From Pseudohalocynthiibacter aestuariivivens (GTDB taxonomy: Bacteria; Pseudomonadota; Alphaproteobacteria; Rhodobacterales; Rhodobacteraceae): a DNA stretch of 64,000 nt. Position numbers and translations under genes: made by a program. Positions 8,682 to 17,940 of the stretch are shown piece after piece. The stretch spans positions 124,001 through 188,000 of the forward strand of contig NZ_JAGFNU010000001.1 in NCBI RefSeq assembly GCF_018457175.1, written 5' to 3'. The stretch's first letter is position 1, and the number at the start of each line of letters is the position of its first letter. Below the pieces are notes generated by a model. The model worked only from the letters and a program-made list of their open reading frames with translations, had not been told where the DNA came from and searched no databases.

Positions 8682-8710
8682 TTGACAGCGCGGCATTGCA
8701 GCCGAAAGAT
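8682..8710 (+). promoter_or_regulatory. Candidate sigma-70 promoter of smc
   Basis: A perfect -35 hexamer TTGACA (8682-8687) is followed after 17 bases by a weak -10-like AAAGAT (8705-8710), ending 35 bases before the smc start. The spacing is right; the -10 is poor. Confidence 0.4.
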
Positions 8711-8745
8711 TAACGAATAACGAGAATCACAGGTAATAGCCCCTT

Positions 8746-11700
8746 TTGCGTTTTTCAAAGCTCAGACTGAACGGATTTAAAAGTTTTGTTGACCCGACCG
8801 ATCTGGTGATCGCCGACGGGCTGACAGGTGTTGTCGGGCCGAACGGTTGTGGCAAGTCTAATCTATTGGAAGCGTTGCGTTGGGTCATGGGGGAAAATCG
8901 GCCAACCGCCATGCGGGGCGGCGGCATGGAAGATGTGATCTTTGCCGGGGCCGCCACACGACCGGCGCGCAACTTTGCTGAAGTGTTGCTGCAAATCGAT
9001 AACAGTGATCGTCTGGCACCCGCGGGCTTTAATGATCTTGATACCCTGGAAATTGTACGCCGGATTACACGCGATGCAGGCTCAGCCTATAAGGCGAACG
9101 CCAAGGACGTCAGGGCACGTGATGTGCAGATGCTGTTTGCTGATGCATCTACCGGCGCGCACTCACCCGCGCTCGTTCGGCAGGGTATGATTTCTGAACT
9201 GATCAACGCAAAGCCTAAGTCGCGACGCCGAATTCTTGAAGAAGCTGCAGGTATATCAGGCCTCTATCAACGGCGACACGAGGCGGAGCTCAAGCTAAAT
9301 GGAGCGGAAGCGAATCTGGTGCGTGTTGACGATGTGATTGAGCAACTCGCCACCCAGCTTGCACAGCTCGCAAGGCAGGCACGGCAAGCAGCGCGCTATC
9401 GCACCATCGGTGACGAACTGCGGAACGCAGAAGGATTGCTTTTGTATCGTCGGTGGAAAGAAGCCGAAGATCAACGCTTGCGGGCCGACGAAGATCTGAC
9501 TGAACGCACCAAGGCAGCCGCACAGGCAGAAGGGGCAGCGAGGCAAGCGGCAAAGACCCGTGCTTCGGCAGAGGAAACACTGCCTCCGTTGCGCGAAGAA
9601 GAGGCAATTGCCGCCGCTGTTTTGCAGCGACTTCAGGTTCAGCGCGATACACTCAGCGATCAGGAAGCGCGCGCTTTACAAACCATTGAAACCCTTAAAG
9701 CAAGAATTGAACAACTTACGCATGATATAGAGCGTGAGACCGGTCTCAACAAAGATGCGGGCGAAACAATAGAGCGTCTCGACTGGGAACAAGCTCAACT
9801 TGCAAAATCAGGTGAAGGGCACGAAGCGAGACTTGTGGCCGCCACTGATGAGGCAAGCAATGCAGCAAGGATTTTGCAGGAACGCGAAGGTGCGCTTGGC
9901 CAAATGACCGAAGATGTGGCGCGACTCGCAGCACGACATCAGTCCGCGCATCGCTTGCTGGAAGATTATAAAACAACGCTGACCAAAAACGAAAATGAGG
10001 CAGAACGCGCTCGAGGAGCCGTATCCGGTGCAAAAACTGCGCTGGCTGCAGCGACACAAGATTATGCCCGTGCCGAAACCGCGCAGAAACAGGCTGCCGA
10101 CGCCTCTGAAGCTGCAGAACTGGCGCTGGTAAACGCAGACGACGCCCGGTCTGAGGCGCAGGCGCGTGAAGCGGATGCAAGGGCAGAACGGTCCGAGGCC
10201 GAAGGTGAGGCCAACGCTCTTCGGGCAGAGGTTTCTGCACTGGCCAAGCTTGTTGAACGGGATACAGCCGAAGGCGGGCAGGTGCTTGATTCTATGCGGG
10301 TTGAGTCGGGTTATGAAAAGGCACTGGGCGCATCACTGGCGGATGATCTGCGTGCACCAGAAGTTGGGCCAGAGGCCGCGTCAGGGTGGGCGGTTTTACC
10401 TGCCTACAATCAGGCACAGACCTTACCCGAGGGCGTGAAAGCGCTGACCAACCATGTTAGCGTTCCCGAGGTTCTTGCGCGTCGGATGGGGCAGGTCGGG
10501 CTTGTTGATGCGGCGGATGGCCGACGTCTTCAGGGCGAACTGAAACCAGGTCAACGATTGGTCAGCATTGAGGGGGACCTCTGGCGCTGGGATGGGTTTC
10601 GTGCCGGTGCAGAAGATGCCCCAAGTGCTGCCGCATTGCGCCTGCAACAGCTCAATCGTTTGGTCGAATTGAAACGCGATCTGGAAGAAGTAAGCGCGCG
10701 TGCAGAGGGGGCAAGCCGTGCGCATGAGCATTTGACACAAGAACTCGTCGCGCTGACACACGCTGACCAGCAGGCTCGTGAAGCCCGCCGCGATGCTGAT
10801 CGCGCAGTGACAGAAGCAAACCGCGCCCTTTCGCGCGCCGAAGCAGACCAAAGCATTTCCCAGGGCAAGCTTGAATCGTTAGGCCTCGCAGTCACGCGTT
10901 ATGAAGAAGAAGCGATGATCGCAAGCAAATCTGTGGGTGAGGCCGAAAAGGCCGTTACAGAATTGGGTGATCTGGAAACCGCCCGCGCAGAAGTTGAAGA
11001 CGTCAAAATGACTGTTGAGGCCGCGCGTATGACGATGATGGCAAGGCGATCAGAGCAAGATGAACTGCGCCGCGAAGGCGAAGCACGCGTGAAGCGCAGC
11101 CAGGAAATCACGAAAGAGGTCAGCGGCTGGCGGCACCGGTTGCAAACCGCCGAGAAACGCATTGGCGAACTTGAAACCCGCCGTGCCGAGTCCGAGGTGG
11201 AGTTGAAAGCGGCTTCTGAAGCGCCACAGGAGATTGCGGCAAAGCGGTCTGAACTGACCGATGCAATTGATGTAGCGGAACAACGCCGCAAAGATGCCAC
11301 TGACACATTGGCCGAAGGAGAAAACGCATTGCGCGCAGCGGTCGAAGCGGAACGTGAATCAGAGCGCGCGGCAAGCGAGGCCAGAGAGATGCGGGCCCGC
11401 GCTGAAGCCCGCGCCGAGGCCGCACGTGAAACCGTGTCTTACGCAGAAGAACGCATTGCGGAGGAGCAAGAGACAACGCCGGGGCAGCTCTTGGAAGCTC
11501 TGGGTACTGACCCGGACAAAATAACCTCTTCGGAGGCAATCGAAGCGGATGTTAACCGTTTGAAGCGCCAACGTGATGCCTTGGGCGCGGTCAATTTGCG
11601 TGCCGAAGAAGACGCCAAAGAAATTCAGGAAGAACATGACACCTTGCTGACGGAAAAGATTGACCTTGAAGAGGCAATCAAAACACTACGCTCTGGCATC

Positions 11701-12201
11701 GCGAACCTTAACCGTGAAGGCCGCGAACGTCTTTTGACGGCTTTTGAGCAGGTGAACAGTAACTTCTCGATGCTGTTCAAGCACCTGTTCGGGGGCGGTG
11801 AGGCGAAGCTTGTTTTGGTTGAATCCGATGACCCGCTGGAAGCCGGGCTAGAAATTATGTGCCAGCCCCCGGGCAAAAAATTAAGCACCTTGTCGCTCTT
11901 GTCTGGCGGCGAGCAAACACTGACAGCACTGGCGTTGATCTTCGCGGTGTTCCTGGCGAATCCAGCACCTATTTGTGTTCTGGACGAGGTGGACGCCCCG
12001 CTGGATGACGCGAATGTTACGCGGTTTTGCGATTTGCTGGATGAAATGACTCGGCGTACGGATACGCGATTTCTGATTATTACGCACCATGCTGTTACAA
12101 TGGCGCGTATGGACAGATTGTTCGGAGTTACCATGTCAGAACAAGGTGTTAGTCAGCTTGTAAGCGTCGATTTGAAGAAGGCGGAAACGCTGGTTGCTTA
12201 G
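8746..12201 (+). CDS. smc: Chromosome segregation protein SMC
   Basis: SMC forms a DNA-clamping ATPase ring that compacts and separates chromosomes with ScpA and ScpB. The 1151-aa protein has the full layout. Walker A GPNGCGKSN is at residues 31-39, followed by a long coiled coil and a hinge at about 500-640. A returning coiled coil rich in Ala, Glu and Arg follows. The signature LSGGEQ is near 1052 and Walker B ICVLDEVDAPLDD near 1076. It begins with TTG: an in-frame stop lies two codons before it and MRFSKLRLNGFKSF is the canonical SMC beginning. No scp genes are nearby. Confidence 0.96.
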   Translation: MRFSKLRLNGFKSFVDPTDLVIADGLTGVVGPNGCGKSNLLEALRWVMGENRPTAMRGGGMEDVIFAGAATRPARNFAEVLLQIDNSDRLAPAGFNDLDTLEIVRRITRDAGSAYKANAKDVRARDVQMLFADASTGAHSPALVRQGMISELINAKPKSRRRILEEAAGISGLYQRRHEAELKLNGAEANLVRVDDVIEQLATQLAQLARQARQAARYRTIGDELRNAEGLLLYRRWKEAEDQRLRADEDLTERTKAAAQAEGAARQAAKTRASAEETLPPLREEEAIAAAVLQRLQVQRDTLSDQEARALQTIETLKARIEQLTHDIERETGLNKDAGETIERLDWEQAQLAKSGEGHEARLVAATDEASNAARILQEREGALGQMTEDVARLAARHQSAHRLLEDYKTTLTKNENEAERARGAVSGAKTALAAATQDYARAETAQKQAADASEAAELALVNADDARSEAQAREADARAERSEAEGEANALRAEVSALAKLVERDTAEGGQVLDSMRVESGYEKALGASLADDLRAPEVGPEAASGWAVLPAYNQAQTLPEGVKALTNHVSVPEVLARRMGQVGLVDAADGRRLQGELKPGQRLVSIEGDLWRWDGFRAGAEDAPSAAALRLQQLNRLVELKRDLEEVSARAEGASRAHEHLTQELVALTHADQQAREARRDADRAVTEANRALSRAEADQSISQGKLESLGLAVTRYEEEAMIASKSVGEAEKAVTELGDLETARAEVEDVKMTVEAARMTMMARRSEQDELRREGEARVKRSQEITKEVSGWRHRLQTAEKRIGELETRRAESEVELKAASEAPQEIAAKRSELTDAIDVAEQRRKDATDTLAEGENALRAAVEAERESERAASEAREMRARAEARAEAARETVSYAEERIAEEQETTPGQLLEALGTDPDKITSSEAIEADVNRLKRQRDALGAVNLRAEEDAKEIQEEHDTLLTEKIDLEEAIKTLRSGIANLNREGRERLLTAFEQVNSNFSMLFKHLFGGGEAKLVLVESDDPLEAGLEIMCQPPGKKLSTLSLLSGGEQTLTALALIFAVFLANPAPICVLDEVDAPLDDANVTRFCDLLDEMTRRTDTRFLIITHHAVTMARMDRLFGVTMSEQGVSQLVSVDLKKAETLVA

Positions 12202-12217
12202 TCATCTAGCGTTCAAT

Positions 12218-12280
12218 CTGGACTTATATTATTATTTGTCTGGATGATGAAATTGGTCCAGTTTGCTGCTGATAATGGAC
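12218..12280 (+). promoter_or_regulatory. Candidate TauR (MocR-type) operator region of tpa
   Basis: CTGGAC at 12218-12223 recurs as CTGGAT at 12240-12245, a 22-bp period. An inverted GGTCCAG is at 12255-12261 and a further ATGGAC at 12275-12280. Direct repeats containing CTGGAC are, as I recall, the binding sites of TauR, the taurine-sensing MocR regulator of Rhodobacteraceae. The gene directly downstream is tpa, so this fits; tauR itself is not in the window. Confidence 0.45.
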
Positions 12281-12393
12281 TATGATCAGACCATGCGCCT
12301 CTCTTGCCTGAGATTCGCGAACGATTTGCGTCTGAATTCCGTCAAACATTCCCGATCCTGAACTTGGATTGGCCTCATCTATGGATACGTCAA

Positions 12394-13782
12394 ATGGACA
12401 ATATGCCCCACGCCAATGACCTCTCGGATGTGATCGAAAATGATCGTGCCCATATCTGGCATCACCTGAGCCAGCACAAAAAATACGAAACCGTTGACCC
12501 GACAATCATCGTCGAGGGCAAGGGGATGCGCGTTTGGGATGCAACAGGTAAAGAACACCTTGATGCGGTGTCCGGCGGTGTCTGGACCGTTAACGTTGGT
12601 TACGGACGCGAAAGCATCGCAAATGCGGTGCGCGACCAGTTGATCAAACTGAACTATTTTGCTGGCTCTGCCGGGTCTATCCCCGGGTCGACATTTGCCA
12701 AGGCTTTGATCGACAAAATGCCGGGCATGACCCGCGTTTACTATGCTAACTCTGGTTCTGAAGCGAACGAAAAAGTCTACAAAATGGTTCGTCAGATCAG
12801 CCACAATAAATACGGTGGCAAAAAGCACAAAATCCTGTTTCGTGACCGCGACTATCACGGCACAACCATCACCGCGCTAAGCTCGTGTGGTCAGCCAGAG
12901 CGCGCGGCGCAATACGGCCCGTTCACGCCCGGTTTTGTCGAAGTTCCACATTGCCTCGAGTATCGCAGCCAATGGGGCGAGGTATCAGATTATGGTATCC
13001 GTGCAGCCAACGCGATTGAAGAGGTTATCTTGCGCGAAGGCCCGGACACTGTTGGTGCTATTGTGCTTGAGCCGGTCACTGCTGGCGGCGGCGTCATCAC
13101 GCCACCCGAAGGTTATTGGGAGCGTGTTCAGGAGATCTGCGAACAATACAATATCCTTCTTCATATCGACGAAGTTGTCTGCGGTGTTGGCCGGACCGGC
13201 AAGTGGTTTGGCTATCAGCACTACGGCATCAAGCCTGACTTTGTGACGATGGCAAAAGGTGTAGCTTCTGGTTACGCAGCAATCGCCTGTACCGTGACGA
13301 CAGAAAAAGTGTTCGAAATGTTCAAGGACACACCAGATGATCACATGAGCTATTTCCGCGATATCTCTACCTTCGGCGGGTGTACCGCCGGCCCAGCTGC
13401 CGCTATCGAAAACATGCGGATTATCGAGGACGAAAACTTGCTCGACAATGTCAACAACATGGGTGAATACCTGATGGGCCGTCTTGGTGAGTTGGAAGGC
13501 AAGCACACAGCAATTGGCCAGGTTCGCGGCAAGGGCCTGTTCTGTGGTGCCGAACTGGTTGCAGATCGCGACACACGCGAGCCTGTGCATGAATCTATGG
13601 CTGCTGCTGTCGTTGCCAATTGTATGCAACAGGGTGTGATCATTGGTATGACCAACAGGTCACTGAACGGGTTGAATAATACCCTGTGCCTCAGCCCGGC
13701 GCTGATCGCGACAAAGGACGATATTGATGAGATCACACAGGCAATCGACAACGCCCTGACAACGGTTTTTGCTAAAGCTTAA
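12394..13782 (+). CDS. tpa: Taurine:pyruvate aminotransferase
   Basis: This class III PLP aminotransferase (462 aa) is assigned to taurine deamination, giving sulfoacetaldehyde and alanine in taurine use. The PLP-binding Lys is Lys288 in TMAKGVASG, with Asp259 in LLHIDEVVCGVGR. The beginning MDNMPHANDL and the block WHHLSQHKKYETVDP fit Roseobacter Tpa; other omega-amino aminotransferases remain possible. The start at 12394 has no strong ribosome site, and an ATG at 12403 is an alternative. The usual partners xsc, tauABC and tauR are absent nearby. A TauR-like operator lies upstream. Confidence 0.8.
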   Translation: MDNMPHANDLSDVIENDRAHIWHHLSQHKKYETVDPTIIVEGKGMRVWDATGKEHLDAVSGGVWTVNVGYGRESIANAVRDQLIKLNYFAGSAGSIPGSTFAKALIDKMPGMTRVYYANSGSEANEKVYKMVRQISHNKYGGKKHKILFRDRDYHGTTITALSSCGQPERAAQYGPFTPGFVEVPHCLEYRSQWGEVSDYGIRAANAIEEVILREGPDTVGAIVLEPVTAGGGVITPPEGYWERVQEICEQYNILLHIDEVVCGVGRTGKWFGYQHYGIKPDFVTMAKGVASGYAAIACTVTTEKVFEMFKDTPDDHMSYFRDISTFGGCTAGPAAAIENMRIIEDENLLDNVNNMGEYLMGRLGELEGKHTAIGQVRGKGLFCGAELVADRDTREPVHESMAAAVVANCMQQGVIIGMTNRSLNGLNNTLCLSPALIATKDDIDEITQAIDNALTTVFAKA

Positions 13783-13805
13783 GCTGGTTTAAAGAGTTAC
13801 AAGAA

Positions 13806-13825
13806 CGGCGCCTTTCGGGGCGCCG
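13806..13825 (+). terminator. Intrinsic-type terminator hairpin after tpa
   Basis: CGGCGCC (13806-13812) pairs with GGCGCCG (13819-13825) over a 6-base loop, 23 bases after the tpa stop. The following ATTCT is only weakly T-rich. It lies between the convergent tpa and 13992 genes. The remaining spacer up to 13991 holds nothing I can support. Confidence 0.6.
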
Positions 13826-13991
13826 ATTCTGATGGGACGTATCTGTATTGAGTTGGTTTTTGTGTGGAACTTGCGGTACTATCAAAATCTCACAATCAGA
13901 GTCGATTTAAAAAAATCGTTCTTCGGCCTAGCAAGCCCGAAAACTCCAATCGAATTTCATCACCAGTATCTGGCTTGGACTTAGAGCGAGT

Positions 13992-14822
13992 TTATCTTCT
14001 CTCTGAGTTTTCGATAATTTGTGCGATCTCTTCACGCAACCGGGCAAAAATGTCTGCGTATTCCTTGTCAGTCTGGGTGATTTTTTGCCCAAGTTCCGCG
14101 CTCATCCTGGAAATTTCTTCCACGCTGACATTTGGCGCTTTCACATCATGGAGCAGCTCATTTAACCAGAGTTCTCTCTGTTTGTGCACTTCGCGCACCC
14201 GGGCACCTTTGTTTGCGATTTCTTCGTGAATTTTTACGATTACCGGTGCAATCGCGTCACGTTGTTTCTCAAACAGCGGATTATGGTTCTCGTGATCGAG
14301 ATAGGGAACATCAATGCCGCTAAAGTAGTCATGCCCTAGTTGGAGGGGTATGAACCACCTGGACATTGCACGGGAATGGTTTGAAGCAAGCTCTTCAGTT
14401 TCCGTTTTGGTCGTTATCAATAAGGCGTGCGTATCAGCACCCATAAGATACTTCACAAGCCAGAAGTCATATCTTTCCCTAAGAAGATACGCGATGGACG
14501 AAATGGTGATGTAGGTATTATGTGCGTCACAGCTAAGAGGAAAGCGATGCTGCTCATCATTTAGGTTGATCCAAAACTGATCTCCCCTCCATTCTGCTAT
14601 CAGGTTATCGTGGGCTTTTAGCTTCCAGCCCAGTGGTGTGACGAGGCCTTCTTGTTGTTGAAGCCAGCCAAACCATAAAAATTCATCACCAACGTCATCT
14701 TGGGAAATAAAATCATCGTCGGGCGTTCCATCTGAGGTGTAGATGGAAGCATCATCTTTGTCATAATCGGGGCCGGATGCATGGATTGCAGTGACCTTGA
14801 GCATCCTCAGCAAGTCTCGCAT
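13992..14822 (-). CDS. Hypothetical protein of unknown function
   Basis: This 276-aa soluble protein matches no family I recognise. The N-terminal 60 residues are acidic (runs such as DKDDAS and DGTPDDDF). The middle is rich in aromatic residues, and the last 90 residues are charged and probably helical or coiled coil. AAGG lies upstream of the chosen ATG. It starts 25 bases downstream of the lytic transglycosylase gene on the same strand, so it may be the tail of that transcript. The base composition looks more AT-rich than its neighbours, which hints at acquisition. No signal peptide or membrane segment is seen. Confidence 0.7.
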   Translation of the reverse strand: MRDLLRMLKVTAIHASGPDYDKDDASIYTSDGTPDDDFISQDDVGDEFLWFGWLQQQEGLVTPLGWKLKAHDNLIAEWRGDQFWINLNDEQHRFPLSCDAHNTYITISSIAYLLRERYDFWLVKYLMGADTHALLITTKTETEELASNHSRAMSRWFIPLQLGHDYFSGIDVPYLDHENHNPLFEKQRDAIAPVIVKIHEEIANKGARVREVHKQRELWLNELLHDVKAPNVSVEEISRMSAELGQKITQTDKEYADIFARLREEIAQIIENSERR

Positions 14823-14846
14823 CTCAAAGACCTTTTTGTACGATTG

Positions 14847-16025
14847 TCAAAGACGGTTTAACAACTCTGTCGTCGGCCATGCGTCGGCCGGCAGGCCAAG
14901 TCTCACTTGTTCAGCTTGCACCGCGGCCCGGGTTTTTGCACCCAAAATTCCGTCTATCGCGCCAACGTCACGGCCACGCGCTGCGAGCTTGCTTTGCAGG
15001 TTACGCATCTGCGCATCGGAAAGTGCGGGGCTTGGGGTGCGCGCATCATAGACCGGCGCGCCTTCAAGCCGTGTTGCGAAATAGGCGGCTGTTGTCACAT
15101 AGACAAAGCTCTTGTTCCATTCGAAATAGACGCTGAAATTTGGATAGGCGAGGAAAGCTGGCCCGTTACGCCCCATAGGGAGCAGCACGGATGCGTTGAG
15201 GTTCGCTGAACCTAACCCTCCACTGCGTGCCGCAACACCCATGCGCGCCCATTCGCGAACTGAACGCTCATGGTTCAACCCCGTTTGTGACCAGTCGAGA
15301 TTGGATGGTACGGTGATTTCCTGCAGCCAAGGCTCATTCGCGCGCCAGCCAAGGCCGCGCAGCATGCGTGCACCTGACAACAGCGCGTCAGCAGGCGAGG
15401 TTTTAAGACTCACACGTCCATCACCGTCGCCATCAACACCGTTTTCCAGAATGTCTTTGGGCAGCATCTGGACCATGCCAATTTCGCCGGCCCAGGCACC
15501 TTTTGTATTCACAGGGTCAAAATCATCACGCTCGTATAACTCCAGCGCGGCAAAGACCTGCGGGCGAAACAGATCGGGGCGGCGGCAATCATGCGATAAG
15601 GTCAGCAAGGAATTCAGGGTGTTAAAATCGCCCTGCACCGCGCCATAGTCTGTTTCCAGCGCCCAGAACGCCAGTAACACCCCACGCGAAACACCATATT
15701 CACGTTCGACCCGGTCAAAGACGGTGTCATACCGTTCGGCGTTTCGGCGACCGTTGGTCATACGGTTCTGGCTGATCACGGCGCGAGAAAAATCAATAAA
15801 GGTTTTTTTGAAGACCCCCTGTGCGTTGTCCGCTCGGATCACGGCAGGATCGCGCCGCGCATTTGAAAAGAAGCGATCAACATTCGCGCGTGAATGGCCG
15901 CGTGACACAGCTTCGGTCTTCATATTGGAAATGAAACTGCCGAAGCTTCCTCCGCAAGGAACAGAAGCGAGCGCAACGGATGGTAGTGATAAGAAAAGGG
16001 CAGCAGCAAAAACAGACAAACGCAT
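14847..16025 (-). CDS. Lytic murein transglycosylase, MltB type with peptidoglycan-binding domain
   Basis: This exported enzyme cleaves peptidoglycan glycan strands to form 1,6-anhydromuropeptides. The 392-aa protein has a signal peptide (about residues 1-20) and an SLT_2 domain with catalytic Glu124 in FWALETDYGAV. The substrate-groove block GEIGMVQMLP follows, and the C-terminus carries a PG_binding_1 domain (about 335-390). There is no lipobox, so it is periplasmic and not a lipoprotein as in E. coli MltB. GGAG seven bases before ATG 16025 and the signal peptide fix this start. It lies 59 bases after cobD on the same strand. Confidence 0.92.
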   Translation of the reverse strand: MRLSVFAAALFLSLPSVALASVPCGGSFGSFISNMKTEAVSRGHSRANVDRFFSNARRDPAVIRADNAQGVFKKTFIDFSRAVISQNRMTNGRRNAERYDTVFDRVEREYGVSRGVLLAFWALETDYGAVQGDFNTLNSLLTLSHDCRRPDLFRPQVFAALELYERDDFDPVNTKGAWAGEIGMVQMLPKDILENGVDGDGDGRVSLKTSPADALLSGARMLRGLGWRANEPWLQEITVPSNLDWSQTGLNHERSVREWARMGVAARSGGLGSANLNASVLLPMGRNGPAFLAYPNFSVYFEWNKSFVYVTTAAYFATRLEGAPVYDARTPSPALSDAQMRNLQSKLAARGRDVGAIDGILGAKTRAAVQAEQVRLGLPADAWPTTELLNRL

Positions 16026-16084
16026 AAAAAACTCCAAATTTGATGCGTTGAGGTTAGGCAGGTATTTTGCCCAAGGCAACTGTA

Positions 16085-16999
16085 TCAAAACAGTGCAATC
16101 AGGAGCACCAAACCTAATAAACCCACCCAGACCCGCCAAAGGGCGGACGTTGCTGCGTCAATATCCGTAGGTCCGGCGGTTCTTCGACCCTCTGGGTAAA
16201 CATAAGGGAAGTCGCGGATCTCGCCATCGTAACTGCGTGGACCAGAAAGTGAGACGTTCAAAACGACCGCCATCGCTGCTTCGGGCCAGCCAGCATTTGG
16301 CGACCGGTGTAGCCCGGCATCGCGCCGGATGGTATGCCAAGCGTCAGGACGCAGATAGGTTGCCGCAATAAGTACCGCAGTCAGGCGTGCGGGAATCCAG
16401 TTCAGCAGATCATCAAGGCGCGCAGAGGCCCAGCCAAAATCCTCGTAACGTTCGTTCCTGTACCCGATCATAGAATCTGCAGTGTTGATAACTTTGTAAA
16501 CCAATAGGCCGGGCAAACCTGCGACGAGAAACCAGAACGCAGGCGCGACGACACCGTCAGAAAAGTTTTCTGCGGCGCTTTCAATCGCACCACGGGTAAC
16601 TGCCGTTTCGTCCATCTCTGCGGTATCACGCCCCACAATCTGCGCCACAGCGCGGCGGCCATCACCTAGCGAAAGGCGCAATGCGTCGCCAACGGCCTGC
16701 ACATGCTGCGCGAGGCTTTTCTGCGCGAGCAGGGTTGCTGCCAACAGAAGCGAAACAAGGTCGCCAAGGAAGAAATCCGCGAGAAATGCTCCGATAGAAA
16801 AGGCACCTACGCTAAGCCCAATGCAAAACAGTGTTCCGTTCCGTTTTCTCGCGGCACCTGCGTTAAAACGCTTGTCCGCCCAGCCGATGACACGCCCCAT
16901 CAAAACTGCAGGATGCGGAAACTTAGACCAAAGCCATCGAGGTTCGCCAAATGCCGCATCAAGGCAAAGCGCCAGGGCGAGGATTAGGGCGGTATTCAT
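16085..16999 (-). CDS. cobD: Adenosylcobinamide-phosphate synthase CobD/CbiB
   Basis: This inner-membrane enzyme joins (R)-1-amino-2-propanol O-phosphate, the CobC product, to adenosylcobyric acid, building the nucleotide-loop arm of B12. The 304-aa protein has several hydrophobic helices and family blocks GEPRWLWSKFPHPAVLMG near the N-terminus, GAIESAAENFSDGVVAP in the middle, and VINTADSMIGYRNERYEDFGW. The start at 16999 overlaps the cobC stop (ATGA). Directly upstream cobC makes its substrate, so the pair forms a two-step module. Confidence 0.95.
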   Translation of the reverse strand: MNTALILALALCLDAAFGEPRWLWSKFPHPAVLMGRVIGWADKRFNAGAARKRNGTLFCIGLSVGAFSIGAFLADFFLGDLVSLLLAATLLAQKSLAQHVQAVGDALRLSLGDGRRAVAQIVGRDTAEMDETAVTRGAIESAAENFSDGVVAPAFWFLVAGLPGLLVYKVINTADSMIGYRNERYEDFGWASARLDDLLNWIPARLTAVLIAATYLRPDAWHTIRRDAGLHRSPNAGWPEAAMAVVLNVSLSGPRSYDGEIRDFPYVYPEGRRTAGPTDIDAATSALWRVWVGLLGLVLLIALF

Positions 17000-17940
17000 A
17001 AGGCGGCCTCTAATTGTGACCATCGGTCGGGTGCGGGCAACCCAAGGCGCAACCATGTGCGGCTATAGGGGAAAACCCGTGTCAAAACAAAACTCTTTGC
17101 AAGATGATCTTGCCATTGTGCCGCGCCGTCAACGTTGTAGAGACGAAACAGCGGAGTCCCGCCAAGTAAATCGGCACCCTTGGCCATCATCATGCTGTCG
17201 AGCCGCGCTGCGTCTGCGTTCAAACGATCACGGGCATTGGCTGCCCATTCAGTATCGTCCAAAGCTTTTGCACCTATGGAAAGGGCCGGGCCGGAAACGG
17301 ACCAGGGGCCAAGCCCGTCTCTCAAACGAGCAACATGGTCAGGGTCGCCAATAACGAACCCCAGACGCAAGCCAGCGAGTCCCCAAAATTTACCAAAGCT
17401 TTTCAACACAAGTGTTCCGGGGTTTTCGGCGAGGTGGATCAGACTTCGTCTGGGCGCGATGTCACAAAAGCTTTCGTCTATAACTGTAAGTGGTGCGTTT
17501 AGATCAGACTCGTTCCACCATCGCCCATCCGGGTTGTTTGGGTGCACCACGACGGTTGCATCTGAGGTTTGGTCAACTGTGTCCGAAACACGCCAGCCAA
17601 ACGAACGAAACGCCGCCGCGTGTTCGTTGTAAGTCGGCCCCGGTATGGCAACAGTTCCCGCCGTCGCGAAAGACGGGATGCGCGCAATAGCGGCAGATGC
17701 CCCATGGGTAGGCAGAACATCTGCTTTGCCCGGTACATTCCAGAGTTTCCGGGCGGCCGCGATCAGGGAACCAGCCGCCGTGCGGTCTGGCAGAGCCGTC
17801 CAGGCGTCTGCAGGTAAGTCGGGTATCGGGTACGGTACAGGGTTAATCCCTGTCGACAAATCCAGCCATTCGGCGCGGGTGCCGCCATAACGCGCGATTG
17901 CGGCATCAAGGCCGCCGCCGTGATCTCGGGTCTCGGTCAT
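16996..17940 (-). CDS. cobC: L-threonine-O-3-phosphate decarboxylase CobC
   Basis: This PLP enzyme of aminotransferase fold I decarboxylates threonine phosphate to (R)-1-amino-2-propanol phosphate for the B12 side chain. The 314-aa protein begins DHGGGLDAAIARYGG and then reads LDLSTGINP, the usual CobC/CobD(Salmonella) start. The PLP Lys is Lys184 in SFGKFWGLAGLRLGF, with the phosphate-binding region following. It overlaps DUF1636 upstream and cobD downstream, each by four bases, so all three are translationally coupled. Confidence 0.94.
   Translation of the reverse strand: MTETRDHGGGLDAAIARYGGTRAEWLDLSTGINPVPYPIPDLPADAWTALPDRTAAGSLIAAARKLWNVPGKADVLPTHGASAAIARIPSFATAGTVAIPGPTYNEHAAAFRSFGWRVSDTVDQTSDATVVVHPNNPDGRWWNESDLNAPLTVIDESFCDIAPRRSLIHLAENPGTLVLKSFGKFWGLAGLRLGFVIGDPDHVARLRDGLGPWSVSGPALSIGAKALDDTEWAANARDRLNADAARLDSMMMAKGADLLGGTPLFRLYNVDGAAQWQDHLAKSFVLTRVFPYSRTWLRLGLPAPDRWSQLEAAL

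Noticed and set aside
9290-11637. Several long minus-strand frames across smc
   Set aside because: They are antisense shadows caused by the biased codon use of the coiled coil; no ribosome sites or recognisable domains.
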